This document shows, one piece after another, positions 44,022-52,531 of a DNA stretch of 53,916 bases; the first letter of the stretch is position 1, and each line of letters starts with the position of its first letter. The stretch lies in the NCBI GenBank assembly GCA_025210395.1, contig JAOARV010000033.1, positions 1 through 53,916 on the forward strand, read 5' to 3'. Under the pieces are notes generated by a model. That model did not search any database. It was not told where the DNA came from and saw only the letters and a program-made list of their open reading frames with translations. The stretch is from Marinisporobacter sp. (GTDB taxonomy: Bacteria; Bacillota; Clostridia; Peptostreptococcales; Thermotaleaceae). Position numbers and translations under genes: made by a program.

Positions 44022-44750
44022 TTGGGAATAATAAATTATATGGATTTAAAAGAAAAAGATATTGTATCTATTGTAGGGGCAGGGGGAAAAACATCCCTTT
44101 TGTTTTACTTAGGAAAGAAACTGAAACAAAATCATAAAGTCTTATTAACTACTACAACGAAGATTTATATTCCACAAAAGCATCAGTATGACTTTATGTG
44201 CATAGATGAAAATGAATTTTTAAAAGTTTCGAAAAAAAATCAAAAAGGAATCTATGTTTACGGAACAAAAGTCAATGGAGAAAATAAATTAACTGGACTA
44301 AAAGAAGAACAATTAAAGAGGATAAGAAATCACTTTGATTATATCTTCATAGAAGCAGATGGAGCTAAAGAAAAACAAATAAAAGGATGGAGTGAGACGG
44401 AGCCTGTTGTATATGGAAAAACTAAAAAAACAATAGGTGTTTTAGATATTCAAGCATTAGGACTTAAAGTTAGTGAAAAAAATGTTCATAGAAGTGAATT
44501 GTTTTGTAAAATGACCGAGTTAAGAGAAGGCGATCCTATTACCCTTGAAGCTTTATTAAAAGTGATTGTCCATCCAAAGGGATTATTTAAAAATGCTAAA
44601 GGGGAGAAAATATTATTGATCAATAAAGGGGATGATTTGTATCATTTAGATAAAGCTGAACAATTAAAGAATGAGATCAATAAGTTCTATGCAAAACTGT
44701 CAGATAAAATTATTATTGGAAGTATTAAAAACAATAAATATGAGTACTAA
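44022..44750 (+). CDS. yqeC: Selenium-dependent hydroxylase accessory protein YqeC
   Basis: Accessory factor of unclear chemistry found with selenium-dependent molybdenum hydroxylases. It has a P-loop-like N-terminus (IVGAGGKTSLLFYLGKKL), followed by LLTTTTKIY, IEADGAKEKQIKGW near the middle, and a C-terminal LLINKGDD. These are typical YqeC blocks. The 242-residue length is normal. It starts with TTG 44022 after AAAGGTGAT. It precedes mocA and yqeB, the usual partner genes. Confidence 0.88.
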   Translation: MGIINYMDLKEKDIVSIVGAGGKTSLLFYLGKKLKQNHKVLLTTTTKIYIPQKHQYDFMCIDENEFLKVSKKNQKGIYVYGTKVNGENKLTGLKEEQLKRIRNHFDYIFIEADGAKEKQIKGWSETEPVVYGKTKKTIGVLDIQALGLKVSEKNVHRSELFCKMTELREGDPITLEALLKVIVHPKGLFKNAKGEKILLINKGDDLYHLDKAEQLKNEINKFYAKLSDKIIIGSIKNNKYEY

Positions 44751-44760
44751 AGTGTACAAT

Positions 44761-44862
44761 ATAGGGTTTTAAATTTGAAATTTAATTGATTCATTAAATT
44801 ATTTTTTGGATTTAAATATTTTAGACGGAAGTATAGATTAATTTTTGAACTTAAAATCCTAT
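44761..44862 (+). promoter_or_regulatory. Long-range inverted repeat before mocA
   Basis: ATAGGGTTTTAA (44761-44772) pairs with TTAAAATCCTAT (44851-44862), 12 bp with one G-U, enclosing ~78 AT-rich bases. It lies in the 244-bp gap between yqeC and mocA. No riboswitch class was recognised. Confidence 0.35.
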
Positions 44863-44994
44863 AAATATACAAGCTCAAATATTAAATTTCTATATTTATT
44901 AGAATAAGTATAAAATGTATATTTCAAGTGACTGTCTTGGAAATTTATATAATAATACGAGATGTACCTATAAAAAAGGAGTAGATGAAGGATT

Positions 44995-45588
44995 ATGATT
45001 AGTGGCATCATAATGGCGTCAGGTTATTCTAGGAGAATGAATCAAAATAAATTATTTTTAAAATATAAAGGAAAAACGCTGATAGAGATAATCCTTGATA
45101 CTCTTTCAAAAGTTGATTTTTCAGAGAAAATTTTAGTTGCTAGAGAAAAGGAAATTTTACAATTAGGGGAAAATAGTGGATTTGTAACGATTGAAAATAA
45201 ACATGCAGATAAAGGAATGAGTGAATCCATTAAGCTAGGGGTAAAGGCTAGTAATGAGTGTGATGGATATATGTTTTTTACAGGAGATCAACCCTTATTA
45301 GATGAAAATGTCGTTAATAGATTAATGGGAATATTTTATCAAAATCCAGGGGATATCATTGTTCCCCAGTATAAGGGAAGAAGAGGAAGTCCTGTAGTAT
45401 TTTCTAAAAAATTCAGGGATGATTTGTTAGGGTTAGAGGGAGATACAGGAGGAAAAGTCATCATCAATAAATACTTAAGCAAAGTACGTTTTGTAGAAAT
45501 AGATGACGAAAAAAGTTTATTTGATGTGGATACAAAGGAAGATTATGAAAAATTATTAAAATGGGATGGTGCAGCATATGATATTTGA
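44995..45588 (+). CDS. mocA: Molybdenum cofactor cytidylyltransferase (MocA/MobA-like)
   Basis: Nucleotidyltransferase that converts molybdenum cofactor to the cytosine dinucleotide form used by xanthine-dehydrogenase-type enzymes. N-terminal GIIMASGYSRRMNQNKLFL is the NTP-binding motif, and FFTGDQPLLD near residue 96 holds the metal site. RRGSPVVFSKKF and LFDVDTKEDYEKL are typical late blocks. The LxAG of classical MobA is replaced by IIMASG. ATG follows AAAGGAG with about 11 bases spacing. It overlaps yqeB. Confidence 0.93.
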   Translation: MISGIIMASGYSRRMNQNKLFLKYKGKTLIEIILDTLSKVDFSEKILVAREKEILQLGENSGFVTIENKHADKGMSESIKLGVKASNECDGYMFFTGDQPLLDENVVNRLMGIFYQNPGDIIVPQYKGRRGSPVVFSKKFRDDLLGLEGDTGGKVIINKYLSKVRFVEIDDEKSLFDVDTKEDYEKLLKWDGAAYDI

Positions 45589-46384
45589 TGATGTGGTAGG
45601 TGTACGAGGTGGTGGAGATTTAGCTACAGGTACAATTCATAAACTGCACAGATGTGGATTTCGTGTATTGGTTTTAGAAGTACCAAACCCTACAGCCATT
45701 AGACGAAAGGTTTCATTTAGTGAAGCAATTTATGATGGTAAAATAGAAATAGAGGGAATTACAGCAATCCATGTAGATGATTTAGATAAAATGAAAGAAA
45801 CATGGAAAAATAAAAATATACCTATTATGATCGACCCAAAGGGGAGATGGTTAAAAGAAGTAAAACCAAATATAGTAGTAGATGCTATCATTGCTAAAAA
45901 GAATCTGGGAACAACAAAGAACATGGCAGAGATTACTATAGCGTTAGGTCCAGGGTTTATAGCAGGGGAAGATGTAGATGTAGTGATTGAAACAGCTAGA
46001 GGACATGACTTGGGAAGATTGATTTTAAAGGGAGAAGCAAAGAAAAATACGGGGATTCCAGGGCTTATTGGAGGATATTCAAAGGAACGGGTTCTTCATT
46101 CTCCTTGTGATGGAAATATCAATAATAGAAAAGATATAGGAGATTTTGTAGAGAAAGATGAAACCATTGCTTATATAGGGAATACCCCTATAAAAGCAAA
46201 GCTTTCAGGAATATTAAGAGGGATCATTAGAGATGGAAGTTTGGTGAAGAAAGGATTTAAAATAGGAGATATAGATCCAAGACTTTCAGAGTACAATAAT
46301 TGTTACACGATTTCTGATAAAGCTAGAAATATTGCAGGGGGAGTTTTAGAAGCTATATTGTATATGAAAAACAATAAAAGGTAG
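45578..46384 (+). CDS. yqeB: Selenium-dependent hydroxylase accessory protein YqeB
   Basis: EF2563/YqeB-family protein, a marker gene of selenium-dependent molybdenum hydroxylase maturation. VGVRGGGDLATGTIHKLHRC near the N-terminus is the family signature, followed by LEVPNPTAIRRKVSFSEA and a C-terminal lipoyl-like fold (HSPCDGNI, AKLSGILRGIIRDGS, IDPR). The start ATG 45578 is preferred (GGGATGG 8 bases before); ATG 45566 is possible and adds four residues. Either overlaps mocA, implying coupled translation. Confidence 0.92.
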   Translation: MIFDDVVGVRGGGDLATGTIHKLHRCGFRVLVLEVPNPTAIRRKVSFSEAIYDGKIEIEGITAIHVDDLDKMKETWKNKNIPIMIDPKGRWLKEVKPNIVVDAIIAKKNLGTTKNMAEITIALGPGFIAGEDVDVVIETARGHDLGRLILKGEAKKNTGIPGLIGGYSKERVLHSPCDGNINNRKDIGDFVEKDETIAYIGNTPIKAKLSGILRGIIRDGSLVKKGFKIGDIDPRLSEYNNCYTISDKARNIAGGVLEAILYMKNNKR

Positions 46385-46396
46385 GTTCGTTCGCGT

Positions 46397-47206
46397 ATGG
46401 GTGAGAAAATTTTAAAAGAAATTTATGAAAGTTTATATAGAGGGAAAGAAGTAGCCCTTGCTTCTATCGTGAAAAATAAAGGATCAAGCCCTGGAAAAAA
46501 GGGTGCTATGATGGCAGTTTGGAAGGATGGAAGGATTTTTGGAACTGTTGGGGGCGGAAGAGTAGAATGTGAGATCAAAAAAAAAGCTTTAGCATGTCTA
46601 GAAGAGAAAACGGATGGAGAGTTTGTATTTCAGTTAAATGAACAGGGCAATTTAGATATGCAGTGTGGAGGCGAAACAAAGGTCTATATTAAGGTATTTC
46701 AACCTAGTCCTAGGCTTTTGATTATAGGGGGAGGTCATATTGGGGCTGAACTTTTTAAGCTAGGAAAAATATTAGATTTTTATACAGTGATCTTTGAAGA
46801 TCGAGAAGAATTTGCTGATGAAAAAAGGTTTGAAGGAGTAGATGAAATCATCATTGGAAAGTATGCTGAAAACTTATCTAAGTATTCCATCAATCAAAAC
46901 ACGTATATTGTTATTGTAACAAGAGGGCATAGTTGTGATACAGAAGCTCTTAGAGAAGTAGTTAATAGAAAAGCGAAATATATTGGGATGATAGGAAGTA
47001 AGAAAAAGACGGAATATGTGATGAAAAATTTAATAGAGGAAGGGATTCCTAAAGATGAACTAAAAAAAGTTTATGCACCTATTGGATTAAATATTTCTTC
47101 TGGAGATCCTAATGAAATCGCTTTTGGGATTATGAGTGAAATTTTACTAATTAAAAATAAAGGTTCTCTAGATCATATGAAAGATGTAAGGAAGGTATCT
47201 TTTTAA
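46397..47206 (+). CDS. xdhC: XdhC/CoxI family molybdenum hydroxylase maturation factor
   Basis: XdhC-type chaperone that binds the cofactor, supports its sulfuration and helps insert it in the hydroxylase. The N-terminal XdhC/CoxI domain has NKGSSPGKKGAMMAV and GTVGGGRVECEI; the C-terminal Rossmann domain has LLIIGGGHIGAELFKLG and later IGMIGSKKKTEYV. 269 residues, full-length. The ribosome site AAAGGTAGG is about 11 bases from the ATG, longer than usual. It lies 12 bp after yqeB. Confidence 0.94.
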   Translation: MGEKILKEIYESLYRGKEVALASIVKNKGSSPGKKGAMMAVWKDGRIFGTVGGGRVECEIKKKALACLEEKTDGEFVFQLNEQGNLDMQCGGETKVYIKVFQPSPRLLIIGGGHIGAELFKLGKILDFYTVIFEDREEFADEKRFEGVDEIIIGKYAENLSKYSINQNTYIVIVTRGHSCDTEALREVVNRKAKYIGMIGSKKKTEYVMKNLIEEGIPKDELKKVYAPIGLNISSGDPNEIAFGIMSEILLIKNKGSLDHMKDVRKVSF

Positions 47207-47224
47207 AAATATAGGAGTGTTTTT

Positions 47225-47719
47225 ATGTATCAAGTAGGAATTATTACAGCAAGTGATAAAGGATATAAAGGTGAGAGAATAGATGAAAGCGGTATATTGA
47301 TGAAAAAGACCCTTGAAGAATATGGATATGCAGTACAAAAATATAGAATTTTACCAGATGAACAGGATTTATTAGCAAATGAAATGATTCATATGAGCGA
47401 TGAGTTAAAGGTACATTTGATTCTGACAACAGGGGGGACGGGTTTTAGTAAAAGAGATGTAACTCCTGAAGCTACTAAAAAGGTTATTGAAAGAGAAGCC
47501 AATGGTATTGCTGAAGCTATACGTTATTATAGCCTTCAGATTACACCAAAAGCAATGCTTTCAAGGGGAGTCTCTGGAATAAGAGGAGAAACGCTAATTA
47601 TTAATTTACCAGGAAGTCCTAAAGCGGTTAAGGAAATCTTAGAATATATATTAGAAAGTGTTCATCATGGATTAGAAATTTTACTAGGAAAGGCCAGTGA
47701 GTGTGCAGCTGAAAAGTAA
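47225..47719 (+). CDS. mogA: Molybdopterin adenylyltransferase MogA/MoaB family
   Basis: Binds and adenylylates molybdopterin before molybdenum insertion. MoCF-biosynthesis fold blocks: VGIITASDKGYKGERIDESG at the N-terminus, LILTTGGTGFSKRDVTPEAT near residue 63 and LIINLPGSPKAVKEILEYI near 130. The 164 residues match MogA/MoaB single-domain proteins; MoaB-type naming would be equally valid. The ATG follows AGGAGTG. It ends 16 bp before the moeA-like gene. Confidence 0.93.
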   Translation: MYQVGIITASDKGYKGERIDESGILMKKTLEEYGYAVQKYRILPDEQDLLANEMIHMSDELKVHLILTTGGTGFSKRDVTPEATKKVIEREANGIAEAIRYYSLQITPKAMLSRGVSGIRGETLIINLPGSPKAVKEILEYILESVHHGLEILLGKASECAAEK

Positions 47720-47735
47720 AGTAGAGGTGAGCTAT

Positions 47736-48758
47736 ATGAAAAAAATAAGGGTACAGGATGCAATAGGATCTGTTTTATGTCATGATATTACAAAAATCAT
47801 TCCAAATATCATCAAAGATCGAGCTTTTAAAAAAGGACATATTATTAAGGAAGAAGATATATCAGTCCTTCTTTCTTTAGGAAAAGATCATCTATACGTA
47901 TGGGAGAAAAAAGAGGGAATGCTACATGAAAATGAGGCGGCAGATCGGGTCACAAAGCTTACAGCAGGGAAAGGCTTAAGCTTTAGTGAAGTAAAGGAAG
48001 GAAAAATTAATTTTATTGCAGAGTATGATGGACTTCTTAAGATTGATATAGATCGTTTATATCAACTGAATGGACTAGGAGAAATTATTTTAGTGACCCT
48101 TCATAATAATGTTCCTGTTAAAAAAGGAAAAAAAGTAGCTGGAACAAGAGTGATTCCTCTTGTGATTGAAGAAGAAAAAATAAATAAAGCAGAAAGCTTG
48201 ATTGGAGAAGAAAAAATCATAGAGGTAGTTCCCTTCACTCCTATGAAGGTGGGCGTTATTACCACAGGAAATGAAGTTTATCATGGAAGAATTCAAGATG
48301 CTTTTGGTCCTGTGATTCACAAGAAGGTAGCGGAATATGGATGTGAAGTTTTAGGACAGACTATTTTACCAGATGATGAAGAAAAAATAAAAAATGCAGT
48401 AGAAGAGTGGATAAAAAAAGGAGCGGAAATGGTCATTTGTACGGGAGGAATGTCTGTAGATCCTGATGATGTTACACCAACAGCTATTAAAAAAACGGGA
48501 GCGAATGTAATTAGCTATGGAGCACCCGTACTTCCAGGAGCTATGTTTTTATTAGCATATAAAGGGGACGTTCCTATTTTAGGATTGCCTGGATGTGTCA
48601 TGTATGCAAAAAGAACTGTATTTGACTTAATGCTTCCTAGAATATTGATCAAAGATAAAATTGAAATGAAAGATATTGCTACATACGGACATGGGGGGCT
48701 TTGTATGGAGTGTGAAACGTGTAGATTTCCAGATTGTACTTTTGGTAAGGGAGTATAA
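47736..48758 (+). CDS. MoeA-like molybdopterin-binding protein with Cys-rich tail
   Basis: MoeA-like protein, probably inserting molybdate into adenylylated molybdopterin for the nearby hydroxylase. The MoCF fold is seen as KVGVITTGNEVYHGRIQDAF and VICTGGMSVDPDDVTPTAI, then PGAMFLLAYKGDVPILGLPG. At 340 residues it is shorter than classical MoeA (~400) and the N-terminal domain I/II differs. The C-terminus GHGGLCMECETCRFPDCTFG has four clustered cysteines, typical of the version found in such hydroxylase clusters (known context, from memory). ATG 47736 after GAGGTGA; the GTG at 47697 lies inside mogA. Confidence 0.88.
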   Translation: MKKIRVQDAIGSVLCHDITKIIPNIIKDRAFKKGHIIKEEDISVLLSLGKDHLYVWEKKEGMLHENEAADRVTKLTAGKGLSFSEVKEGKINFIAEYDGLLKIDIDRLYQLNGLGEIILVTLHNNVPVKKGKKVAGTRVIPLVIEEEKINKAESLIGEEKIIEVVPFTPMKVGVITTGNEVYHGRIQDAFGPVIHKKVAEYGCEVLGQTILPDDEEKIKNAVEEWIKKGAEMVICTGGMSVDPDDVTPTAIKKTGANVISYGAPVLPGAMFLLAYKGDVPILGLPGCVMYAKRTVFDLMLPRILIKDKIEMKDIATYGHGGLCMECETCRFPDCTFGKGV

Positions 48759-48797
48759 TAAGTACTCAAAAAAGCTTTTTAAAAGGGAGAAAAGAGA

Positions 48798-49277
48798 ATG
48801 GATCATAAATTAACACATTTTGATGAAGAAGGAAAAGCAGTTATGGTGGATGTGAGTGAAAAATCAGAAACTAAAAGAAGTGCTGTTGCTAGAGGAACGG
48901 TAAAAATGAGCGCAGAAACATTAGCCTTGATTGAAGAGGGGAAAATGGGTAAAGGAGACGTTTTAGGGGTGGCTAGAGTTGCAGGAATTATGGGAGCTAA
49001 AAAAACTTGGGAGATGATTCCTATGTGCCACCCCATTATGCTTACAGGATGTGAAGCAACATTTACTCTTGATAGAGAAAAATCTCAGATTATTATAGAA
49101 GCAATGGCAAAGACCACTGGAAAAACAGGTGTAGAAATGGAAGCTTTAACCATGGTGTCGGTTATTGGTTTAACCATTTATGATATGTGTAAAGCAGTAG
49201 ATAAAAAAATGGTTATAGGGGATATTCATTTGGTGAAAAAAACAGGAGGAAAAAGTGGAACGTGGACTTATGAATAA
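48798..49277 (+). CDS. moaC: Cyclic pyranopterin monophosphate synthase MoaC
   Basis: Second enzyme step with MoaA, converting GTP to cyclic pyranopterin monophosphate. Family blocks: [36 protein letters not shown] near residues 73-88, [20 protein letters not shown], and the C-terminal MCKAVDKKM...GGKSGTW. All key residues are present. ATG follows AAGGGAG. The 3' end overlaps the start of modB. Confidence 0.97.
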   Translation: MDHKLTHFDEEGKAVMVDVSEKSETKRSAVARGTVKMSAETLALIEEGKMGKGDVLGVARVAGIMGAKKTWEMIPMCHPIMLTGCEATFTLDREKSQIIIEAMAKTTGKTGVEMEALTMVSVIGLTIYDMCKAVDKKMVIGDIHLVKKTGGKSGTWTYE

Positions 49278-50052
49278 GCATTTGTTTAAAATTGTTTTAT
49301 CCACAATTACAGCTATTTGTGTTTTATTTTTGTTTAGTCCAGCTATTGAACTTTTGAAATTTTGTTTGAGTAAGTCTATTTTTTTGATTTTTGATGATTT
49401 TGTTATAAAAGCACTTGTAGTAAGTTTAAAAAGTACGATTATTTCATTAATTATAATAATGATCATGGGAATTCCTACGGCTTATTATATGGCGAGTTAT
49501 TCATTTTTAGGAAAAGGACTTATTGAGATTATTTTAGAATTACCCTTAGTACTTCCTCCTGCTGTAGCAGGAATTTTACTGTTAATTACTTTTGGAAGAA
49601 ATGGTCTTATAGGAAAATATTTATTTATTTTCGGTAGGGGGCTACCCTTTACCTTTACAGCTGTAATAATGGCCCAATTATTTGTTTCATTGCCTATTTT
49701 TATAAAAACCTCTAAAGAAGGCTTTGAAAAGGTTGATCAGGAGCTAAAAAACGCAGGAGCTGCATTAGGTCTTTCTGAGTGGCAGGTGTTTAAATATATT
49801 ACCCTTCCTCTAAGTAAAAATACATTATTAGTAGGAGCTGTTCTTTCTTGGGCAAGAGCATTAGCAGAGTTTGGTGCAACTATTGTATTTGCAGGGAATT
49901 TAGCAGGAAAAACCCAAACACTTCCCTTAGCTATTTATATAGCCATGGAAAAGGATTTGAATTTATCTATGAGTATTGCTATATGCTTAGTAGCTATATC
50001 TGTTGGGGTGTTAGCAGTTGTAAAAGGGATTCATAAGAGAGTGCTATTTTAA
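49255..50052 (+). CDS. modB: Molybdate ABC transporter permease ModB
   Basis: Membrane channel for molybdate uptake. Five to six hydrophobic segments; blocks [20 protein letters not shown] and the EAA loop [20 protein letters not shown] followed by [16 protein letters not shown] are typical of ModB/CysT. The start is GTG 49255, five bases after AGGAGG; ATG 49270 would be 20 bases away and is the alternative. The N-terminal overlap with moaC is 23 bases. No ATPase gene (modC) follows, which is unusual; it must be elsewhere or be replaced by another ABC ATPase. Confidence 0.92.
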   Translation: MERGLMNKHLFKIVLSTITAICVLFLFSPAIELLKFCLSKSIFLIFDDFVIKALVVSLKSTIISLIIIMIMGIPTAYYMASYSFLGKGLIEIILELPLVLPPAVAGILLLITFGRNGLIGKYLFIFGRGLPFTFTAVIMAQLFVSLPIFIKTSKEGFEKVDQELKNAGAALGLSEWQVFKYITLPLSKNTLLVGAVLSWARALAEFGATIVFAGNLAGKTQTLPLAIYIAMEKDLNLSMSIAICLVAISVGVLAVVKGIHKRVLF

Positions 50053-50140
50053 AAAATGATTATAGGTAAATAAGTTACATTTTAAATTTTGAAATTATCT
50101 ATCAATACTTGAAGATGGATGTAGAAAGGAGGTAATGGAT

Positions 50141-51115
50141 ATGCTTGACCAGTTTGGAAGAAATATAAATTATTTTAGAATTTCAGTAACAGATCAATGT
50201 AATCTAAGATGCATCTATTGTATGCCAGATAAGGGGATTGACTTTTTAAAGGAAGAAAAACTTTTAAGCTTTGATGAGATTTATAAAGTTGTAAAGATTG
50301 TAGCAAGTTTAGGAATTTCGAAAGTACGGATTACTGGGGGAGAACCCCTTACAAGAAAGGATATTCCTAAGCTGATTCATCATATTAAAACATTACCTCA
50401 AATTGAAGAAGTTTGTCTTACAACCAATGGGATTTTTCTAGAAAGGTATATAGATGAGTTAATAAAAGCAGGGCTTGATGGGGTGAATATAAGCTTAGAT
50501 ACATTAAAGGATGAAAGATATAAAGAAATGACTAGGGGTGGAAGTCTAGAACAGGTCATAAGAGGTATACATTTATCCTTAGAGAGAGGAATAAAAAGGG
50601 TAAAATTGAATACGGTTATGATTAAAGGTGAAAATGATGATGAAATAATGGATTTTGTAGAATTAGTGGAAAAAAATCCTATAGATGTTCGGTTTATTGA
50701 GTTAATGCCTATTGGAGAAGGAAAAGCGTTTCAAGCTGTATCCAATGATGAAGTACAAGAAAGAATCTTAAAGGAAAGAGATTTGATTGCATATAGAGTA
50801 GAAAATAGAAGATTAGGACCAGCGTCATATTTTAAAACACCTCATAGTAAAGGGCGGATTGGATTTATTAGTCCTATGAGTCATATGTTTTGTAGGAAAT
50901 GTAATCGAATGAGATTGACTTCAGAAGGATTTTTAAGACAGTGTCTTCACTGGAAAGATGGAATCCATTTAAGAAAGATGATTAGAGACGGAATGGAAGA
51001 TAAAGAGCTTAAAAAGATGATTGAAAAAGGAATTTATAATAAACCAAATAAGCATGGATTTAAACAGAATTGTATAGATGAAGATTCTAAAAGGATGTTT
51101 CAAATTGGGGGGTAA
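50141..51115 (+). CDS. moaA: GTP 3',8-cyclase MoaA
   Basis: Radical SAM enzyme for the first step of molybdopterin synthesis from GTP. The SAM cluster motif is CNLRCIYC at about residues 22-29, and VRITGGEPLTRKD follows. The C-terminal [4Fe-4S] cysteines are in FCRKCNRMRLTSEGFLRQC. 324 residues is normal; the usual terminal GG is present. ATG 50141 is eight to nine bases after AAAGGAGGT, so it is preferred to ATG 50135. Confidence 0.96.
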   Translation: MLDQFGRNINYFRISVTDQCNLRCIYCMPDKGIDFLKEEKLLSFDEIYKVVKIVASLGISKVRITGGEPLTRKDIPKLIHHIKTLPQIEEVCLTTNGIFLERYIDELIKAGLDGVNISLDTLKDERYKEMTRGGSLEQVIRGIHLSLERGIKRVKLNTVMIKGENDDEIMDFVELVEKNPIDVRFIELMPIGEGKAFQAVSNDEVQERILKERDLIAYRVENRRLGPASYFKTPHSKGRIGFISPMSHMFCRKCNRMRLTSEGFLRQCLHWKDGIHLRKMIRDGMEDKELKKMIEKGIYNKPNKHGFKQNCIDEDSKRMFQIGG

Positions 51116-51123
51116 GAAACTTT

Positions 51124-51570
51124 ATGGGAAAAATCGTTGCTGTATGTATTAGTGAAAAAAAAGGAACAGCTAAAATAAATGTAGGACAAGCTGAAATTAT
51201 TGGAAATTATGGGCTAAAGGGAGATGCTCATGCAGGAAATTGGCATAGACAGGTAAGTTTACTATCCTTTGAAAAAATAGAAGCTTTTAAGAAGCAAGGT
51301 GTCTTAGTAAAGGATGGAGCCTTTGGAGAAAATCTTATTGTGGAAGGAATTGATTTAAAGGAATTATCTATTGGAACAAAATTGATAGTGAAGGATGTAG
51401 TATTAGAGGTGACACAAATAGGGAAAGAGTGTCATAGTCATTGTGCTATATATGAAGCTGTTGGAGATTGTATTATGCCAAGGGAGGGGATTTTTGCACG
51501 TGTTTTAAAGGGTGGAAGGATTAAAAGTGGAGATGAGATCAAGGTGATTTGTACGAATGAAAAAAATTAA
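51124..51570 (+). CDS. MOSC domain protein
   Basis: A single MOSC (molybdenum cofactor sulfurase C-terminal) domain of 148 residues. Blocks: NYGLKGDAHAGNWHRQVSLL near residues 29-48, GAFGENLIVEGIDL, and the conserved cysteine in QIGKECHSHCAIY. MOSC proteins are thought to carry sulfur for cofactor maturation. The start at ATG 51124 has GGGGGG 10 bases upstream. It sits between moaA and modA and overlaps modA by 14 bases. Confidence 0.92.
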   Translation: MGKIVAVCISEKKGTAKINVGQAEIIGNYGLKGDAHAGNWHRQVSLLSFEKIEAFKKQGVLVKDGAFGENLIVEGIDLKELSIGTKLIVKDVVLEVTQIGKECHSHCAIYEAVGDCIMPREGIFARVLKGGRIKSGDEIKVICTNEKN

Positions 51571-52354
51571 AGGATGGGTGATTGCAAGTTGTATTTTTAT
51601 GCTTTTAGCTATAATATTTACTGGATGTGATGAAGAAGCATCTACTGCAAATAAAAAAGAAATCATTGTTTTTGCAGCATCCTCATTAACAGAGAGTATG
51701 GAGGAAATTATAAAGGAATTTGAAAAAGAAAATCCTCATATAAAAGTAAATCTCCATTTGGCAGGTTCAAGTCAATTAAGAGTTCAAATTGAACAAGGGG
51801 TAAAAACAGACCTTTTTTTATCAGCTAATAAAAAACATTATGAGGCTTTAAAAAATAAAGAGCTTGTTTTAGAAGGAAAGCATTTTTTAAGTAACTCTAT
51901 GGTGGTAATGATTTCTAAGAATAATGCCGCCCAAATAAAGACCTTAAAGGATATAGAAAAATCTTGCAAGTTGATTGTTGCCCAAGAAGGAGTACCCGCA
52001 GGACAATATGCAAGAAGCATTATTCATTCGTTAGGTAAAGAATTTGGAGAAAGCTATGAGAAAAAGGTATTAGGAAATATTGTATCTAATGAAAATAATG
52101 TTAAACAAGTAGTCAATAAGATTGTGTTAGGAGAAGGGGATGTGGGCATTGTTTACAAATCAGATATTACAAAAAATATAAAGAATGAAGTGAAATTATT
52201 AGCTATTGCAGAAGCGTATAATGTAAAGGCTAATTATTGGATGGCAGTGGTAAAGGATTCTAAAGATTCTAAGGAGACTCAAAAGTTTTATGAATTTTTA
52301 TTAAAGGAAGGTCAAATGATTTTTGAAAAATATGGATTTAAGAGAATAGACTAG
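51557..52354 (+). CDS. modA: Molybdate-binding lipoprotein ModA
   Basis: Extracellular molybdate-binding protein. Signal peptide with lipobox IFTGC (Cys24). The ModA signature includes IIVFAASSLTESMEEIIKEF, LAGSSQLRVQIEQGVKTDLF and VAQEGVPAGQYARSI; a later GDVGIVYKSDI is also typical. 265 residues, normal length. It is separated from modB by moaA and the MOSC gene, an unusual order, and no modC is present. The start overlaps the MOSC gene with no clear ribosome site, suggesting coupled translation. A terminator follows at once. Confidence 0.94.
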   Translation: MKKIKGWVIASCIFMLLAIIFTGCDEEASTANKKEIIVFAASSLTESMEEIIKEFEKENPHIKVNLHLAGSSQLRVQIEQGVKTDLFLSANKKHYEALKNKELVLEGKHFLSNSMVVMISKNNAAQIKTLKDIEKSCKLIVAQEGVPAGQYARSIIHSLGKEFGESYEKKVLGNIVSNENNVKQVVNKIVLGEGDVGIVYKSDITKNIKNEVKLLAIAEAYNVKANYWMAVVKDSKDSKETQKFYEFLLKEGQMIFEKYGFKRID

Positions 52355-52386
52355 CTCTCACTATTAAGTGAGAGCTAGTTCATTTT
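52350..52386 (+). terminator. Terminator after modA
   Basis: ACTAGCTCTCACT pairs with AGTGAGAGCTAGT around a short loop, followed by TCATTTTTT. The left arm includes the modA stop codon. Confidence 0.9.
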
Positions 52387-52531
52387 TTAAGACTGAAGCT
52401 TCTATTTTCTATGAGTATATCTTTAGCATATTCACTAATAACTCTTTTTTTATACAGTATAAATGCTTTGAGGAATGTATGGGCATAAACAGCATAAAAT
52501 ATATGAGGATTAAATTTAAAGGGGGATCACT

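Noticed and set aside
50053..50140. Molybdenum-cofactor riboswitch before moaA
   Set aside because: The gap is only 88 bases and shows no recognisable Moco aptamer features.
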